DNA of 58,467 bases from Calditrichia bacterium (GCA_026983775.1 JALSTK010000091.1:1-58467), one strand, 5' to 3'. Counted from the first letter of the stretch, positions 44,685 to 55,137 are shown. Made by a program: numbers and translations. Notes: a model not told the origin generated them from the letters alone.

Positions 44685-45935
44685 ATGTTAGATATTGAAG
44701 AGCTAAAAAAGAAGAAAATTACCGAATTAACCAAAATTGCTCAAGATTTGAATGTTTCCGGTATATCGGGTCTTAAAAAGTCGGAACTGATCTTTCGTAT
44801 TTTGGAGGAACAGACTGCTCAGGAAGGTTTGATCTTTTCCAAGGGTGTACTGGAAATTTTGCCCGACGGATATGGATTTCTGCGTTCACCGGATTATAAC
44901 TATTTGCCCGGGCCGGATGACATCTATATTTCTCCTTCACAAATCAAGCGTTTTGGGCTGCGAACCGGTGATACGGTTACCGGTCAAATTCGTCCTCCCA
45001 AAGAGAATGAGCGTTTCTTCGCCCTGTTGCGTGTGGAAGCGGTCAATTTTGAGAGCCCGGACAAGGCCCGTACCCGCAATCTGTTCGACACCTTAACCCC
45101 GCTTTATCCCGATGAACGGCTTAACTTAGAGACGGACCGCAAGGATTATTCGATGCGCATCATGGATTTATTGACCCCGATCGGCAAGGGTCAGCGCGGA
45201 TTAATCGTTGCCCAGCCCAGAACCGGTAAAACCATTCTTTTGCAAAAAATTGCCAACTCCATTACCCGCAATCATCCGGAAGTGGAGTTGATGGTGCTTT
45301 TAATTGATGAACGACCCGAAGAAGTGACGGATATGCAACGTTCGGTAGATGCCGAAGTGATCAGTTCCACCTTTGACGAACCGGCCGAACGTCATGTGCA
45401 GGTGGCGGAGATGGTTTTGGAAAAAGCCAAACGTTTGGTGGAATATAAAAAGGATGTGGTGATCTTACTGGATAGTATTACCCGTCTGGCCCGTGCTCAT
45501 AACACGGTGGTACCGCACAGCGGTAAAATATTGTCCGGTGGTGTGGATTCCAATGCCCTGCAAAAACCGAAACGGTTTTTCGGCTCGGCCCGTAACATCG
45601 AAGAAGGGGGCAGTTTAACCATTATGGCCACCGCTCTGATCGATACCGGCTCCCGCATGGATGAAGTTATTTTCGAAGAATTTAAAGGTACGGGCAACAT
45701 GGAACTGGTTCTGGATCGACGTTTAACGGATCGGCGTATATTCCCATCCATCGATATTAACCGCTCCGGCACGCGTAAGGAAGAATTGCTGCTTAGCAGA
45801 GAAGAGTTATCGAGAATCTGGATATTACGTAAACTGCTCAATGAAATGAATATCATCGAAGGCATGGAATTTCTGTTGGAGAAGATGTCCGAAACCAAGA
45901 GCAACAAGGATTTTCTGCGGGCCATGAATTCTTAG
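44685..45935 (+). CDS. rho: Transcription termination factor Rho
   Basis: 416 aa hexameric RNA helicase. The Rho_N domain (about 1-45) is followed by an RNA-binding cold-shock-like domain starting [20 protein letters not shown] (shown partly: [12 protein letters not shown]). The ATPase domain has Walker A AQPRTGKT near residue 178, [11 protein letters not shown], Walker [17 protein letters not shown] and the Q/R-loops. Length is standard with no insertion. It has its own promoter at 44533-44561 and is followed by rpmE and then a strong intrinsic terminator, so rho-rpmE is probably one transcript. Confidence 0.97.
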   Translation: MLDIEELKKKKITELTKIAQDLNVSGISGLKKSELIFRILEEQTAQEGLIFSKGVLEILPDGYGFLRSPDYNYLPGPDDIYISPSQIKRFGLRTGDTVTGQIRPPKENERFFALLRVEAVNFESPDKARTRNLFDTLTPLYPDERLNLETDRKDYSMRIMDLLTPIGKGQRGLIVAQPRTGKTILLQKIANSITRNHPEVELMVLLIDERPEEVTDMQRSVDAEVISSTFDEPAERHVQVAEMVLEKAKRLVEYKKDVVILLDSITRLARAHNTVVPHSGKILSGGVDSNALQKPKRFFGSARNIEEGGSLTIMATALIDTGSRMDEVIFEEFKGTGNMELVLDRRLTDRRIFPSIDINRSGTRKEELLLSREELSRIWILRKLLNEMNIIEGMEFLLEKMSETKSNKDFLRAMNS

Positions 45936-46013
45936 TAAATAATTTTGAAATCTGTAAGAAATTATATTATATTCGAAGGCTTTGATAATAAGGATGCTAC
46001 AGGAGGCTTGAAA

Positions 46014-46214
46014 GTGAAAAAAGGAATCCACCCTGAATATAAAATGGGTACGGTAACCTGTGCCTGCGGAAATACATTTCAGACTCGTTCCACAGTAGGC
46101 GATTTAAAAGTAGAAATCTGCTCCGCTTGCCACCCCTTTTATACGGGGAAACAGAAACTGGTTGATTCTGCCGGTCGGGTAGAAAAGTTTATGCGTAAAT
46201 ATAACCGAAAATAA
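46014..46214 (+). CDS. rpmE: 50S ribosomal protein L31 (zinc-binding type)
   Basis: 66 aa ribosomal protein. It starts [19 protein letters not shown] and carries four cysteines (16, 18, 35, 38) in CxC and CxxC pairs, so it is the zinc-ribbon (C+) form. The frame is open upstream to 45945, but the GTG at 46014 has a perfect AGGAGG seven bases before it and gives the family N-terminus. A terminator follows at 46246-46288. Confidence 0.96.
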   Translation: MKKGIHPEYKMGTVTCACGNTFQTRSTVGDLKVEICSACHPFYTGKQKLVDSAGRVEKFMRKYNRK

Positions 46215-46245
46215 CCCGCCCTGCGGGGTGTGGAAAGTGTTAAGG

Positions 46246-46288
46246 CGGAATGAGATGGGGAACAACCATTGCATTCCGTTTTTTTTTA
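46246..46288 (+). terminator. Strong terminator after rpmE
   Basis: An outer stem CGGAATG/CATTCCG and an inner stem ATGG/CCAT are followed by ten T residues. It ends the rho-rpmE transcript. Confidence 0.92.
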
Positions 46289-46326
46289 TCTGAGTTGTTT
46301 TAAAAGGATGAATATTGAGAGAAAAA

Positions 46327-47340
46327 ATGACAAATAATACGGAAGAAAAAATTATGCCGGTCGGTGGACAGGCTGTGATTGAAGGGGTTATGATGCGCTC
46401 TCCGAAACGAATTGCCACAGCCATACGCAGAGCCTCCGGGAAAATTGAAGTTAAGGTACTGGAATTTCAGTCCTTGATTCAGCGCTATACATATTTGAAT
46501 ATTCCCATTATTCGCGGAGCCGTTACTTTAATTGAAGTGATGGTTCTGGGTATTAAAACCCTGCAATGGTCTGCAGATAAAGCCATGGAAGACCTTGAAG
46601 CAAAGGAAGCTGCCCAGGGGAATAAAACAAAGAAAAAGGAGAAAAAACAGGGTATGTCCACCATGCATGCTGTTTTTTCTGTGGGTCTGGCTTTGATCAT
46701 CGGGGTGGCGGCTTTTTTCGTTTTGCCGCTCTATTTAACGACCCATCTTTTCAATATTGAAAAACAGGCTCTGACCTTTAATCTGGTGGCAGGCCTGATT
46801 CGGATCACCCTCTTTTTGCTTTATATCTGGGGCATCTCATTTATGAAAGATGTGAAACGTTTGTTCGAATACCACGGTGCAGAGCATAAGAGCGTTTTTG
46901 CTTTTGAAGATAAAGTGCAGCTTTCCGTCCCCAATGCCCGTAAATATACGACCTTTCATCCCCGTTGCGGAACCAGTTTCCTGGTAATTGTCATGCTGAT
47001 CAGTTTATTTTTCTTTGCCATTGTCGATACAATTATTATTTTGTGGACCGGCAATATCACCCTGCTGACGCGGTTGGCTGTCCATTTGCCGTTGATTCCC
47101 TTTGTCGGCGGGTTGAGTTATGAAGCTTTGAAGGCCTCGGCGAATAATATAGACAACCCCATTGTCCGGATTTTAATTGCCCCTGGTCTGGGCTTGCAGC
47201 GAATTACCACCAGCGAGCCGGATGACCGGCAACTGGAAGTGGGAATTGTTGCTTTACAAGCCGCCCTGGGTGAAGATTTAAAAAGTGAACTGGTGGCTGA
47301 ACCGGTTGTCGAATCGGAAGTGGTATTTACTTCGGCCTGA
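46327..47340 (+). CDS. DUF1385-family membrane protein
   Basis: 337 aa. The family hallmark [16 protein letters not shown] lies at the N-terminus. About four hydrophobic segments follow, with [14 protein letters not shown] and FHPRCGTSF (conserved His and Cys, a possible metal site) in the middle. The family is called a putative metal-dependent enzyme, but its role is unknown. A TTG at 46315 with an AAAGGA site is an alternative start; the ATG at 46327 has only a weak GAGAG. It is directly upstream of prfA (10-base gap), the same order seen in many Firmicutes and FCB genomes. Confidence 0.9.
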   Translation: MTNNTEEKIMPVGGQAVIEGVMMRSPKRIATAIRRASGKIEVKVLEFQSLIQRYTYLNIPIIRGAVTLIEVMVLGIKTLQWSADKAMEDLEAKEAAQGNKTKKKEKKQGMSTMHAVFSVGLALIIGVAAFFVLPLYLTTHLFNIEKQALTFNLVAGLIRITLFLLYIWGISFMKDVKRLFEYHGAEHKSVFAFEDKVQLSVPNARKYTTFHPRCGTSFLVIVMLISLFFFAIVDTIIILWTGNITLLTRLAVHLPLIPFVGGLSYEALKASANNIDNPIVRILIAPGLGLQRITTSEPDDRQLEVGIVALQAALGEDLKSELVAEPVVESEVVFTSA

Positions 47341-47350
47341 GGAGAACAAA

Positions 47351-48433
47351 ATGAAAGAAAAAATACTCAAATTAAAAGAACGCCTGCAGGAATTGGATCG
47401 GCAACTTTCATTGCCCGATGTGGCCGCGGATCATCAGCGTTTTACGGCTCTATCCCGCGAACATAGTGATATTTCAAAAATTATGGAGGTTGGTGAACCT
47501 TATCTGAGAGCGGTGAATGAACTGGAAGGTCATAAAGAAATTATCGAAGCCAATGAAGACCCTGAATTGGTTGATCTGGCCAGGGCGGAAATGGATGAAT
47601 TAAAGAGCAGCATTGAAAAATATGAAGAGCAATTACGGGTTTTACTTATTCCCAAAGATCCGGATGATCATAAAAATGCGATTATGGAAATCCGGGCCGG
47701 TACCGGTGGGGATGAAGCGGGTATCTTTGCCGGAGATCTGTTCCGTATGTATACACGATTTTGTGAACGTCATCATTTTAAAACCGATATCATGAGTTCC
47801 AACCCATCGGAACGAGGCGGTTTTAAAGAGATCATCTTTTCCATTGAGGGGCACAATGTTTACGGAACCTTGAAATTCGAAAGCGGCGTGCACCGGGTTC
47901 AACGGGTTCCGGAAACAGAGACGCAGGGTCGGGTTCATACCTCTGCGGTTTCCGTGGTGGTTTTACCGGAAGCCGAAGAAGTGGATGTGCAAATCGATCC
48001 CAATGAATTACGGATTGACGTTTATCGTTCCAGCGGTCCCGGCGGCCAGAGTGTCAATACCACCGATTCGGCCGTGCGTATTACCCATTTACCGACCGGA
48101 CTGGTAGTTAGCTGCCAGGATGAAAAATCACAATTAAAGAATAAAAACAAGGCGCTGAAGGTCTTACGTACCCGCCTGCTGGATTTAGCCATAGCCGAAC
48201 ATAACTCGGAAATAGCCGCTCAGCGAAAATCCATGGTCAGTACCGGTGACCGCAGCGCCAAGATACGTACCTATAACTACCCTCAGGGAAGAGTAACCGA
48301 TCATCGCATCGGCCTTACCTTATATAAACTGGATCGCATCATGGAAGGTGAAATTGAAGAGCTAATCGAGGCCCTGCAGGTAGAAGAACGCAGCAAACAA
48401 TTGGAAATGGTTGCTGCCCAGCCTTCCGAATAA
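47351..48433 (+). CDS. prfA: Peptide chain release factor 1
   Basis: 360 aa. It has a helical N-terminal domain, the RF1 stop-codon motif PxT as VPETETQGR, and the peptidyl-tRNA hydrolysis motif [15 protein letters not shown] near residue 230. The C-terminal domain is typical of RF1. The PxT motif distinguishes it from RF2 (SPF). Start ATG at 47351 has GAGGAG six bases upstream; the open frame back to 47285 lies inside the DUF1385 gene. prmC/hemK, which commonly follows prfA and methylates this GGQ, is not next to it; the following gene is on the other strand. Confidence 0.96.
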   Translation: MKEKILKLKERLQELDRQLSLPDVAADHQRFTALSREHSDISKIMEVGEPYLRAVNELEGHKEIIEANEDPELVDLARAEMDELKSSIEKYEEQLRVLLIPKDPDDHKNAIMEIRAGTGGDEAGIFAGDLFRMYTRFCERHHFKTDIMSSNPSERGGFKEIIFSIEGHNVYGTLKFESGVHRVQRVPETETQGRVHTSAVSVVVLPEAEEVDVQIDPNELRIDVYRSSGPGGQSVNTTDSAVRITHLPTGLVVSCQDEKSQLKNKNKALKVLRTRLLDLAIAEHNSEIAAQRKSMVSTGDRSAKIRTYNYPQGRVTDHRIGLTLYKLDRIMEGEIEELIEALQVEERSKQLEMVAAQPSE

Positions 48434-48436
48434 GAA

Positions 48437-48916
48437 TCAGCCCCGGTTCCTTTTAATCAACCATTGATTGGTGAGAAGCGCTCCCCCGTAAGTGAAAACG
48501 GGAAAGATGATCAGAGAGCGAATTAGAATACTCCAACCGGCAAAGCCCTGAAATTCGGGGGACTGTAATTTTTCGTATATATCTTCCCACATAGGCGGGA
48601 CTTCTGCCATATGATCAATCATGTTGGTAATCCATTGAATTTGCCAGTTGCCCACCATTTGAAAGACAAGGTAGTGAAACAAAAATGCACCAAAGGCACC
48701 GAAGATCCCGGTCAGTAAACCGATACGAAAAATCTCAGGCATGGTAAAAGGCCGGTTAATACCCTGAGAACGCAGATACAAGACCGCTACAATCCCCCCG
48801 GAAGCAATCCCCAGACAACATAAACAATTCACAATATTTAAAAGAGGAACAGCGTCCGTTAGGGCGGATACGGCTCCACCCAGGATGGCGGCCCGATACA
48901 GTAAACGACTATCCAT
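48437..48916 (-). CDS. Hypothetical four-helix membrane protein
   Basis: About 159 aa, not confidently assigned. Four hydrophobic segments are visible. The first two contain LLNIVNCLCCLGIASGG, a Cys-rich stretch; the middle is ILTGIFGAFGAFLFHYLVF-like; the last is near the C-terminus before a basic tail. It somewhat resembles DUF4199-type proteins. The start could be the ATG at 48916, 48934 or 48952; all overlap the upstream DUF2085 gene, and I chose the shortest overlap (8 bases). It is translationally coupled to that gene and ends 3 bases from prfA on the other strand. Confidence 0.6.
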   Translation of the reverse strand: MDSRLLYRAAILGGAVSALTDAVPLLNIVNCLCCLGIASGGIVAVLYLRSQGINRPFTMPEIFRIGLLTGIFGAFGAFLFHYLVFQMVGNWQIQWITNMIDHMAEVPPMWEDIYEKLQSPEFQGFAGWSILIRSLIIFPVFTYGGALLTNQWLIKRNRG

Positions 48917-49427
48917 GATATTTTCTAACTCCATGATTGGTGACAGGTACAAGCAAAGCTTCCACTACTACTCGGAAAATAAGAATGCCCAGCAGTAATC
49001 CGTTCATAAAACGGATTTCCAGCAAATCCGGTAATACATGCAGTTTTTCGGCTAATAAACCGATAACAGCCAGTAAAGCAAGGCTGCCCAAAGCCGATTT
49101 GGACCAGGGTTTTAACGACCGGCTTACCAGTGCAGCCAGGAAAGTGAAGAATCCTCCCAAATAGATTGCCGTACAGCGGGCACATACCGGCAATGGCAAA
49201 TGTTGCAGAAAGATACTGCGTTCCGGCAGTTGATGGCAGACCGGATCCATAAAAAAATAGATGCCGCTGCCAAGCGCTTGCAGCCAATGAGCCTTAGCCT
49301 GAGAAAGAAGAGGAGCCGTAACAATGGCCCCATTCCAGAGAGTAATGAGTATAAATCCGATCCGAATCCACTTCTTAGGATGGGAAGCGATGGGATCGGA
49401 TTTTTTGCTGTTCGGCGGATTTTGCAT
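48909..49427 (-). CDS. DUF2085 membrane protein
   Basis: 172 aa with about four hydrophobic segments. The DUF2085 signature is clear: DPVCHQLPERSIF followed by LPVCARCTAIYLGG, with conserved Cys and His residues that look like a metal or redox site. The family is widespread but uncharacterised. A GGAGCAG ribosome site precedes the ATG. It forms a two-gene unit with the downstream four-helix protein. Confidence 0.9.
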   Translation of the reverse strand: MQNPPNSKKSDPIASHPKKWIRIGFILITLWNGAIVTAPLLSQAKAHWLQALGSGIYFFMDPVCHQLPERSIFLQHLPLPVCARCTAIYLGGFFTFLAALVSRSLKPWSKSALGSLALLAVIGLLAEKLHVLPDLLEIRFMNGLLLGILIFRVVVEALLVPVTNHGVRKYHG

Positions 49428-49533
49428 AACTGCTCCTGAAGATAAGAAAAATTCCTGAAAATTCCCATCTTTTCCGCAAAGAGCACTCCCACGGGAAGAA
49501 AGTTAATTGGTTTGTCATTAAAACAAATTAATC

Positions 49534-49561
49534 TTGATAATTATTAAGTATTTTGTATATT
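49534..49561 (+). promoter_or_regulatory. Candidate promoter of the first TonB-receptor gene
   Basis: TTGATA (49534-49539) and TATATT (49556-49561) with 16-base spacing predict a start near 49568, downstream of an ATG at 49553 and so favouring a start at 49580 or 49589. Confidence 0.5.
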
Positions 49562-49579
49562 TTAATACAAGACAAACAC

Positions 49580-52381
49580 ATGTTCCCAATGTTTAAATTA
49601 AAAATTGCTTTTTTGCTCATATTCTTCGGGGGAAGTGTCCTGGCCCAGAGAGGGGGGGTCCGGGGTACCGTAAAAAACGCCCAAAGTGGTATGTACCTGC
49701 CAAAAGTTATCGTCCGTCTCCAGGAAAAAAATATTTCCACACAGACGAACAACCACGGTTTTTTCTTTTTAAAAAAAATTCCCGTTGGAAAATATTACCT
49801 GATATTTCAGAAAAAAGGTTTCTATTCCCTGATCATCCCTGATGTAAGGGTGCTGGCTCATCATATAAAGCGCTTAAGTGTGGAAATGTATCCAGGAGAT
49901 GAAAAGGAGTATCTGTTCCTTGAAATCGGCGGGATCGAAGTAACGGCTCAGCGGGAACTATTGCCTGATGAACCGGAGACGGTGCACCGGATTTCCGGGG
50001 GAGAGATCAGACATATGCAAGCTAATAGTCTGGCCGATGTTCTGGAGATGATTCCCGGCAATGAAAAAACGGGTAATCTCGGTTTGAGCAAAAAGCAGAG
50101 TGTTAATCTGAGAAATTTCGGTGATCAGGCCTCCGCTTTCGGTACAAAGGTTGTGGTGGATGATGTACCGCTGACCAATAATGCCGATCTGCAAACCGGA
50201 AGCGGTGTCGGCTATGGATCAACGGTTCCGCAAACCGCGGGATGGCAATACGATTTGCGCAATGTGGTTGCCGAAAATATCGCCAAAGTGGAAGTGATGT
50301 CCGGCATATCCGGTGTGGAATACGGTGATAATTCAGCCGGTGTGATTGTCGTTAAAACCAAGATGAGAAACATTCCCAACCGTATTAAAATAAAAAATAA
50401 TCCGGATACCAGAGAAGCCAACTGGATGGGCGGTCTGCATCTGTGGAAAACGGATTTTGTCTATAATTTTAATTATGGTTATAGCGAACGTAATATCCGC
50501 ATCTCCGGAGATGAATATCATCGCCTGAGTGCCGCTTTAAAAGCATCTACCTCCTTTTTCCGTAAACAGGTTGTTTTGGATCAAAAATTTCAGTACGGAC
50601 GCAGGTTGGAAGAAAACAATTACAAAATCGACAGCACGGTAACCCGGGCCTATAATCGCGATTATCAGCTGACCTATTCCCAGATATGGCATTGGGCGCC
50701 TAATAAAGTCAGCAAGATTTACTGGCGCAACTATATTGATTTTAAGAATCGGAATAGCTGGCGACATAAGATGGAACATCGGGATTTAGGATATATTACC
50801 GATCGCGTAAGCGCCGGAACCAGGGAGGCTATTATCGCCGATCCGGTTTATTTCTCCGATGTTACTACCACCGGCAAGGAATGGAGCTTCGGGTCAAAAT
50901 TAAAGATAAGCCGCAAGGTTTTTACCGGTAATATATTACATCGTTTTTTAGGAGGTATGGAATTTCAGAAGGATGAAAACACAGGCCCCGGAAAAAGATT
51001 CAATATTTTATATCCGCCGAACGGTTCTACCCTTCGCCCCCGTTCGTTTGACGATATTCCGGGCATTGTCCAACTGGCTCTGTTTTTCGAAGATCGGATT
51101 ACAGGAAAATGGTTTTTGCCCTTTACCCTTGATGCCGGATTTCGTATCGATAGCTATAATCCCGAGAGTTTTAAACCGTTCAGGCTGTTTCAAAACAAGG
51201 ACGTGTTCCAGGCCGACCAGGGTACCTTCTTTAATCCCCGTTTCGGTTTGAAACTGCGGCCCTTCAAACGTACTCAGCTTCGCTTTAGCTATGGTAAATC
51301 ATCCAAAGCACCGGGCCTGAGCATGCTCTATCCGGAAGCGTACTATCTGGATGTGGTGGACTCGGGCCGAACAACCGTGCGCATCGAAGACGGTCGGGGA
51401 GGTTATAAAGATACGGTTGAAACGATTCCCTTGGTGAGTACCTATATCTTTGATCAATCCTCTCCTTTCCTGAAAGGATATCAGAGCACGAAATACGAGA
51501 TCGGATTCGATCAGCAGATAGGCCAGGTAGGATTGAGTATCCTGGGCTACTATCAGTTTACAGACAAGTTTCCATGGTCCATGACCGAACCTTTTATATA
51601 TCATCGCTATTTCTGGCCGCACTGGCCGCAAGAGGAAGGTAAAGAAGAAACGGAAAGTATCCTGGATCCGGGCAGGAAAAATAAAAAGGCGGCCAATCTG
51701 AGATGGACCAAAAGCAGCGGGCTGGAGTTCAGTCTACGTACCCATCGTATCCCATCTTTGAATATGCGCTTTCGGGTAAGCGCGGCATTTAATTTTTCCA
51801 AGACCGGAGAACACGATTTTCCCCTATTTGTATCCACCGGCCATACATATACCCGGGGCGATACACTTTCATCGGGATGGGTGGTTCCCCGGGATATGGA
51901 AATTCTTCCCTTTTACAACCCTTCAATCTCCTGGCATCAACGTACGGTTATAAATTATCTGGTGGATTATATTGCCCGACCGCTCGGTATCTGGCTGACT
52001 TTTAAAGCGCAACAGGTTCTATGGGACCAGAGTTTGCTCACGGCAAATAAAGAACATATCAGGCAGGCCAAAGGCTATTACGAGGAGGGGAAAATCGTTA
52101 GAATCGATGCGGAAACTTCCACACGCATGGGACTGGACAGAACTCTGAATACCCTTAATACGGAAGTAGACACCAGTAAGCCCAACAATAAATGGCTGTT
52201 CAGTATTGTAGCCAGTAAATCTCTCTTTAGCGGGGCCGAAATTTCACTCTATGTCACCAATATCCTGAATGATCCGGCTTATTATATAAATCGTTACGGC
52301 ACCTTTACCGCCCGAAATCCGGATATGTTCTGGGGCATCGCTTTCAGTACCAGGCTGGATGATTTTTTTAAGAAAAAGTGA
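49580..52381 (+). CDS. TonB-dependent outer-membrane receptor with CarboxypepD_reg-like domain (copy 1)
   Basis: About 933 aa. A signal peptide ends in VLAQ. A carboxypeptidase-regulatory-like beta-sandwich follows (about 25-110; GVRGTVKNAQSG...YLPKVIVRLQ). The TonB-box-like GGIEVTA then leads into the plug with ELLPDEPETVHRISGGEI and EVMSGISGVEYGDNSAGVIVVKT. The rest is a long beta-barrel with a C-terminal strand ending near FSTRLDDFFKKK. It is an active, TonB-energised importer of an unknown ligand. It is a paralogue of the receptor at 55246-57999 with the same domain order. The start could also be the ATG at 49589. It is followed by the DUF4876 and barrel genes. Confidence 0.88.
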   Translation: MFPMFKLKIAFLLIFFGGSVLAQRGGVRGTVKNAQSGMYLPKVIVRLQEKNISTQTNNHGFFFLKKIPVGKYYLIFQKKGFYSLIIPDVRVLAHHIKRLSVEMYPGDEKEYLFLEIGGIEVTAQRELLPDEPETVHRISGGEIRHMQANSLADVLEMIPGNEKTGNLGLSKKQSVNLRNFGDQASAFGTKVVVDDVPLTNNADLQTGSGVGYGSTVPQTAGWQYDLRNVVAENIAKVEVMSGISGVEYGDNSAGVIVVKTKMRNIPNRIKIKNNPDTREANWMGGLHLWKTDFVYNFNYGYSERNIRISGDEYHRLSAALKASTSFFRKQVVLDQKFQYGRRLEENNYKIDSTVTRAYNRDYQLTYSQIWHWAPNKVSKIYWRNYIDFKNRNSWRHKMEHRDLGYITDRVSAGTREAIIADPVYFSDVTTTGKEWSFGSKLKISRKVFTGNILHRFLGGMEFQKDENTGPGKRFNILYPPNGSTLRPRSFDDIPGIVQLALFFEDRITGKWFLPFTLDAGFRIDSYNPESFKPFRLFQNKDVFQADQGTFFNPRFGLKLRPFKRTQLRFSYGKSSKAPGLSMLYPEAYYLDVVDSGRTTVRIEDGRGGYKDTVETIPLVSTYIFDQSSPFLKGYQSTKYEIGFDQQIGQVGLSILGYYQFTDKFPWSMTEPFIYHRYFWPHWPQEEGKEETESILDPGRKNKKAANLRWTKSSGLEFSLRTHRIPSLNMRFRVSAAFNFSKTGEHDFPLFVSTGHTYTRGDTLSSGWVVPRDMEILPFYNPSISWHQRTVINYLVDYIARPLGIWLTFKAQQVLWDQSLLTANKEHIRQAKGYYEEGKIVRIDAETSTRMGLDRTLNTLNTEVDTSKPNNKWLFSIVASKSLFSGAEISLYVTNILNDPAYYINRYGTFTARNPDMFWGIAFSTRLDDFFKKK

Positions 52382-52434
52382 ATTTTACAAAATACTAAGA
52401 GGATAGCAGAGCGCACATACAGGGGAAAAGGATA

Positions 52435-53604
52435 ATGCGTATCGCGAAAAAAATTCGGATTCTGATAACCGGATTATTAATATTGATGTTTAGTTCCTGT
52501 GCCCGCCAGGCCCCTACCGAAAAAGACGGACGATTATGTCTGACCGCTATTTTTGCGGACGGCAGCGGAGTGATCGCTGTAAATGAACAATTAGGGTACG
52601 CACCGGTGGCCTATTCCCGGGTAACCCTGGAATCCAGGTTGTATAATGCAGATCCTCATACCTTTGCCCGTTATGTCGCCAAAACCGATAGTCTGGGGCG
52701 GGCCGTTTTCAGGGATATTCCGGCTGCCGATTATATAATCAGTCTGGTGAAGGATACCACTTATGTTAATCCCGAAAACGGAGCGACCAGTCAGGTTACC
52801 CTCAAAGGGCATGCCGTGGCCCATGTTTATTCGGAAAAGGTGCAATTAGATACCATCAAAACCAGTTTATCACTCCATTCCGATGTAGTCATTAACGAAG
52901 TATATTATTGTGGTCCGGTAAATCGTGCCTATTATTTCTATGATCAGTTCGTGGAACTCTACAATGCCAGTGATTCAACCAGATATCTCGATGGAATGAT
53001 TCTGTGCCGCAACCGAGCCTATCACAATCCGGCCATGGATTCTCTGGATTATATTCAGGTTATCTATGTCTATCAATTTCCCGGGGAGCCCAGGACCGGT
53101 CGAACCTATCCCATTGAACCGCATCAGTTTGTGGTTGTGGCCCAGGATGCCGCCGATCATTCGGCCTATATTGATAATGCCCTGGACTTAAGCGGAGCCG
53201 ACTGGGAATTTTATAATCCCTACGGTGGGGACCTGGATAATCCGGACGTTCCGAACGTGGTAAACGCCATTCCGGGCAATTCGACGGATTTTATGATCAA
53301 CCTGGTACACGATGCGGTTATCCTGGCGGACGGCACAGGTTATTATTATGGAGAAGTTTCATCGCACGGTTACCAGTATATCCATGTTCCGGTGAATACG
53401 GTGCTCGATGCCGTGGAATACAGTGCCAACAGTGAGAAACAGAAGGAAATTACCACCCGTCTGGATGCCGGTTTTGCCGGAGTAGGGATTGCCAAATACA
53501 GCGGGAAATCCACCGAACGCCGCAGTGCCGGATTCGATACGGATAACAGTAGCCTTGATTTTATCAACCTGGACACTCCCACACCGGGTTGGCAACATAA
53601 ATAA
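52435..53604 (+). CDS. DUF4876 lamin-tail-like lipoprotein (copy 1)
   Basis: 389 aa exported lipoprotein with signal sequence ending MFSSC (Cys22 region). The first third resembles a surface beta-sandwich (LCLTAIFADGSGVI..., VTLESRLYN, SLGRAVFRDIPAADYIISL). The rest has the lamin-tail-like/DUF4876 signature VVINEVYYCG...YYFYDQFVELYNASDSTRYLDGMIL, with DxxxxELYN and YLDG (quoted in parts). In Bacteroidota, DUF4876 genes lie beside TonB-dependent receptors and DUF6850-type barrels; a surface ligand-binding or scaffolding role is inferred, not shown. An AGGA site precedes the ATG. It lies 53 bases after the receptor and 9 bases before the barrel gene, so cotranscription is very likely. Confidence 0.85.
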   Translation: MRIAKKIRILITGLLILMFSSCARQAPTEKDGRLCLTAIFADGSGVIAVNEQLGYAPVAYSRVTLESRLYNADPHTFARYVAKTDSLGRAVFRDIPAADYIISLVKDTTYVNPENGATSQVTLKGHAVAHVYSEKVQLDTIKTSLSLHSDVVINEVYYCGPVNRAYYFYDQFVELYNASDSTRYLDGMILCRNRAYHNPAMDSLDYIQVIYVYQFPGEPRTGRTYPIEPHQFVVVAQDAADHSAYIDNALDLSGADWEFYNPYGGDLDNPDVPNVVNAIPGNSTDFMINLVHDAVILADGTGYYYGEVSSHGYQYIHVPVNTVLDAVEYSANSEKQKEITTRLDAGFAGVGIAKYSGKSTERRSAGFDTDNSSLDFINLDTPTPGWQHK

Positions 53605-53613
53605 AAGAGAAAA

Positions 53614-55077
53614 ATGAAACCAATATCTAAATTATTTCTTATTCTTGTTTGGATGGTCGCTATGGCCTTCGGCCAGGAAACAAACGGTTCTCTTGGTCAG
53701 GATCAGGGCATGAATTTAACTCTTCCCGGTCCGGATGTCCGGCTGGACCTCTATCAATTTGCCGGAAATATGGCCTGGCTAAAGCGGAGCGATCGACGGA
53801 ACTGGAGTCGTTACAGTCTGAACAGTTCGGGGTCACACGGTGATTTGAAACGCTATTGGGATGCGGACGGTGTTTATCTGAATCGAATTATTTTTTCCGG
53901 TCAGAAACATTTGGAGTCGTCGGATGTTTTTTACGGTCAAATGCAGTACAATATAAATTATTTTCAAAGAGTGAACCGATCCATTGAGCCCGAGCCTTAC
54001 GCTCTGGATCCTTTTGTTTATACCGATTCCACTCCAGGTGACTTTTTATACCGCGGGCCACAGGTTTTTGTTGCCTATAGCAGAAAGATTGCGCCTGATT
54101 TCTATCTGGGAGCATCGATCGATTACAGAATTGACCGTGGTTTAAAAGATGTTTTTACCCGGCCGGAAATTATTCACCGTTCCATTGGGGCCAGTTTCGA
54201 TCTTGCCTATTGTTTGTCGGATCAGATAAATATAGGTTTATCTCTTCGACCCTATGATGTCCGTGATATTACAAAATTGGTTGAGCAGCCGAATGGGCAG
54301 GTTCCTTTTGTTTTTCGTTACCGGGGGGAGTTCCGGTATATTTCTCTGATTTCCAAAGCGGATCGAACGGCAAAATACAGGGGATGGGAAATTCGGCCTT
54401 CCTTCAGTTATAAGGATAAAAGAAATGAGGGTGTGCTCTTTGGCGGTTATTATTATCGCTGGCAGGAGGTGTTTGACGGCGGGGCTATTCGGGTTCGTAA
54501 CGGTTATTATCAGGCTCAGCACTATTTTTTAAACGGTACCTGGCGGTTTTTCCCTGATTCCCGAAGAAGGAATCTGCTGGCTCTCGGTTACTATTTCCGC
54601 TATATCGAAGACTGGGCCAAAGAGCCGGTGGCCGGCTTTATGATCGATCAGGATTTTTACACGCTCCATCAAATAAGAATCGGTTATGCAAGAAACCTGT
54701 CTATCCTGCCCTTAAAACTGGCTACGGAAATTCATTACGGATATTTTAATCCCAGAAGAAATGATTATCTGGCGCACCGTTACCGTAAGGGAATTATTCG
54801 GAATACCGAGTACAACATGGGGCTGGACTGGCAGGCGGGCCGGGCGATTCAGTTGCGGGGAGCTATTGCGTATCAAATTTACAAAGAAGCACCCGTTTGG
54901 AACTATTTCCATGATTACAAAGGTCTGAGCGTCAGCCTTGCTTCCGCATATACATGGAACCATTTCCGGCTGGATATTCTGACCCGCTGGGGTGCAAAGA
55001 ATACCATTCAATCCACTCAATCCGTAAGATCGCGATCCGATTTGAATATCCTGCTGCAATTGGTTCATTTTTATTAA
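53614..55077 (+). CDS. DUF6850-like outer-membrane beta-barrel protein
   Basis: 487 aa. A signal peptide ends MAFGQ. It is followed by amphipathic strands rich in Tyr, Trp and Arg, such as FYGQMQYNINYFQRV, YFRYIEDWAKEP and ATEIHYGYFNPRR, with a C-terminal strand ending in LVHFY as expected for an outer-membrane barrel. There is no plug domain, so it is not a TonB receptor. The closest family by context and character is DUF6850, the usual companion of DUF4876. Function is unknown; it may form the exit or assembly partner of the receptor and lipoprotein. Confidence 0.7.
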   Translation: MKPISKLFLILVWMVAMAFGQETNGSLGQDQGMNLTLPGPDVRLDLYQFAGNMAWLKRSDRRNWSRYSLNSSGSHGDLKRYWDADGVYLNRIIFSGQKHLESSDVFYGQMQYNINYFQRVNRSIEPEPYALDPFVYTDSTPGDFLYRGPQVFVAYSRKIAPDFYLGASIDYRIDRGLKDVFTRPEIIHRSIGASFDLAYCLSDQINIGLSLRPYDVRDITKLVEQPNGQVPFVFRYRGEFRYISLISKADRTAKYRGWEIRPSFSYKDKRNEGVLFGGYYYRWQEVFDGGAIRVRNGYYQAQHYFLNGTWRFFPDSRRRNLLALGYYFRYIEDWAKEPVAGFMIDQDFYTLHQIRIGYARNLSILPLKLATEIHYGYFNPRRNDYLAHRYRKGIIRNTEYNMGLDWQAGRAIQLRGAIAYQIYKEAPVWNYFHDYKGLSVSLASAYTWNHFRLDILTRWGAKNTIQSTQSVRSRSDLNILLQLVHFY

Positions 55078-55137
55078 AAGGATAAAAAGAGTTTTTTTAA
55101 TAATAGAAGACGGTTCACAAAAATTCGTTTCTGTCTG

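Noticed and set aside
49470-49485. Sigma54-like match on the minus strand upstream of the DUF2085 gene
   Set aside because: GG and GC are 10 bases apart, but the surrounding bases match TGGCAC and TTGCA poorly, so it is probably chance.
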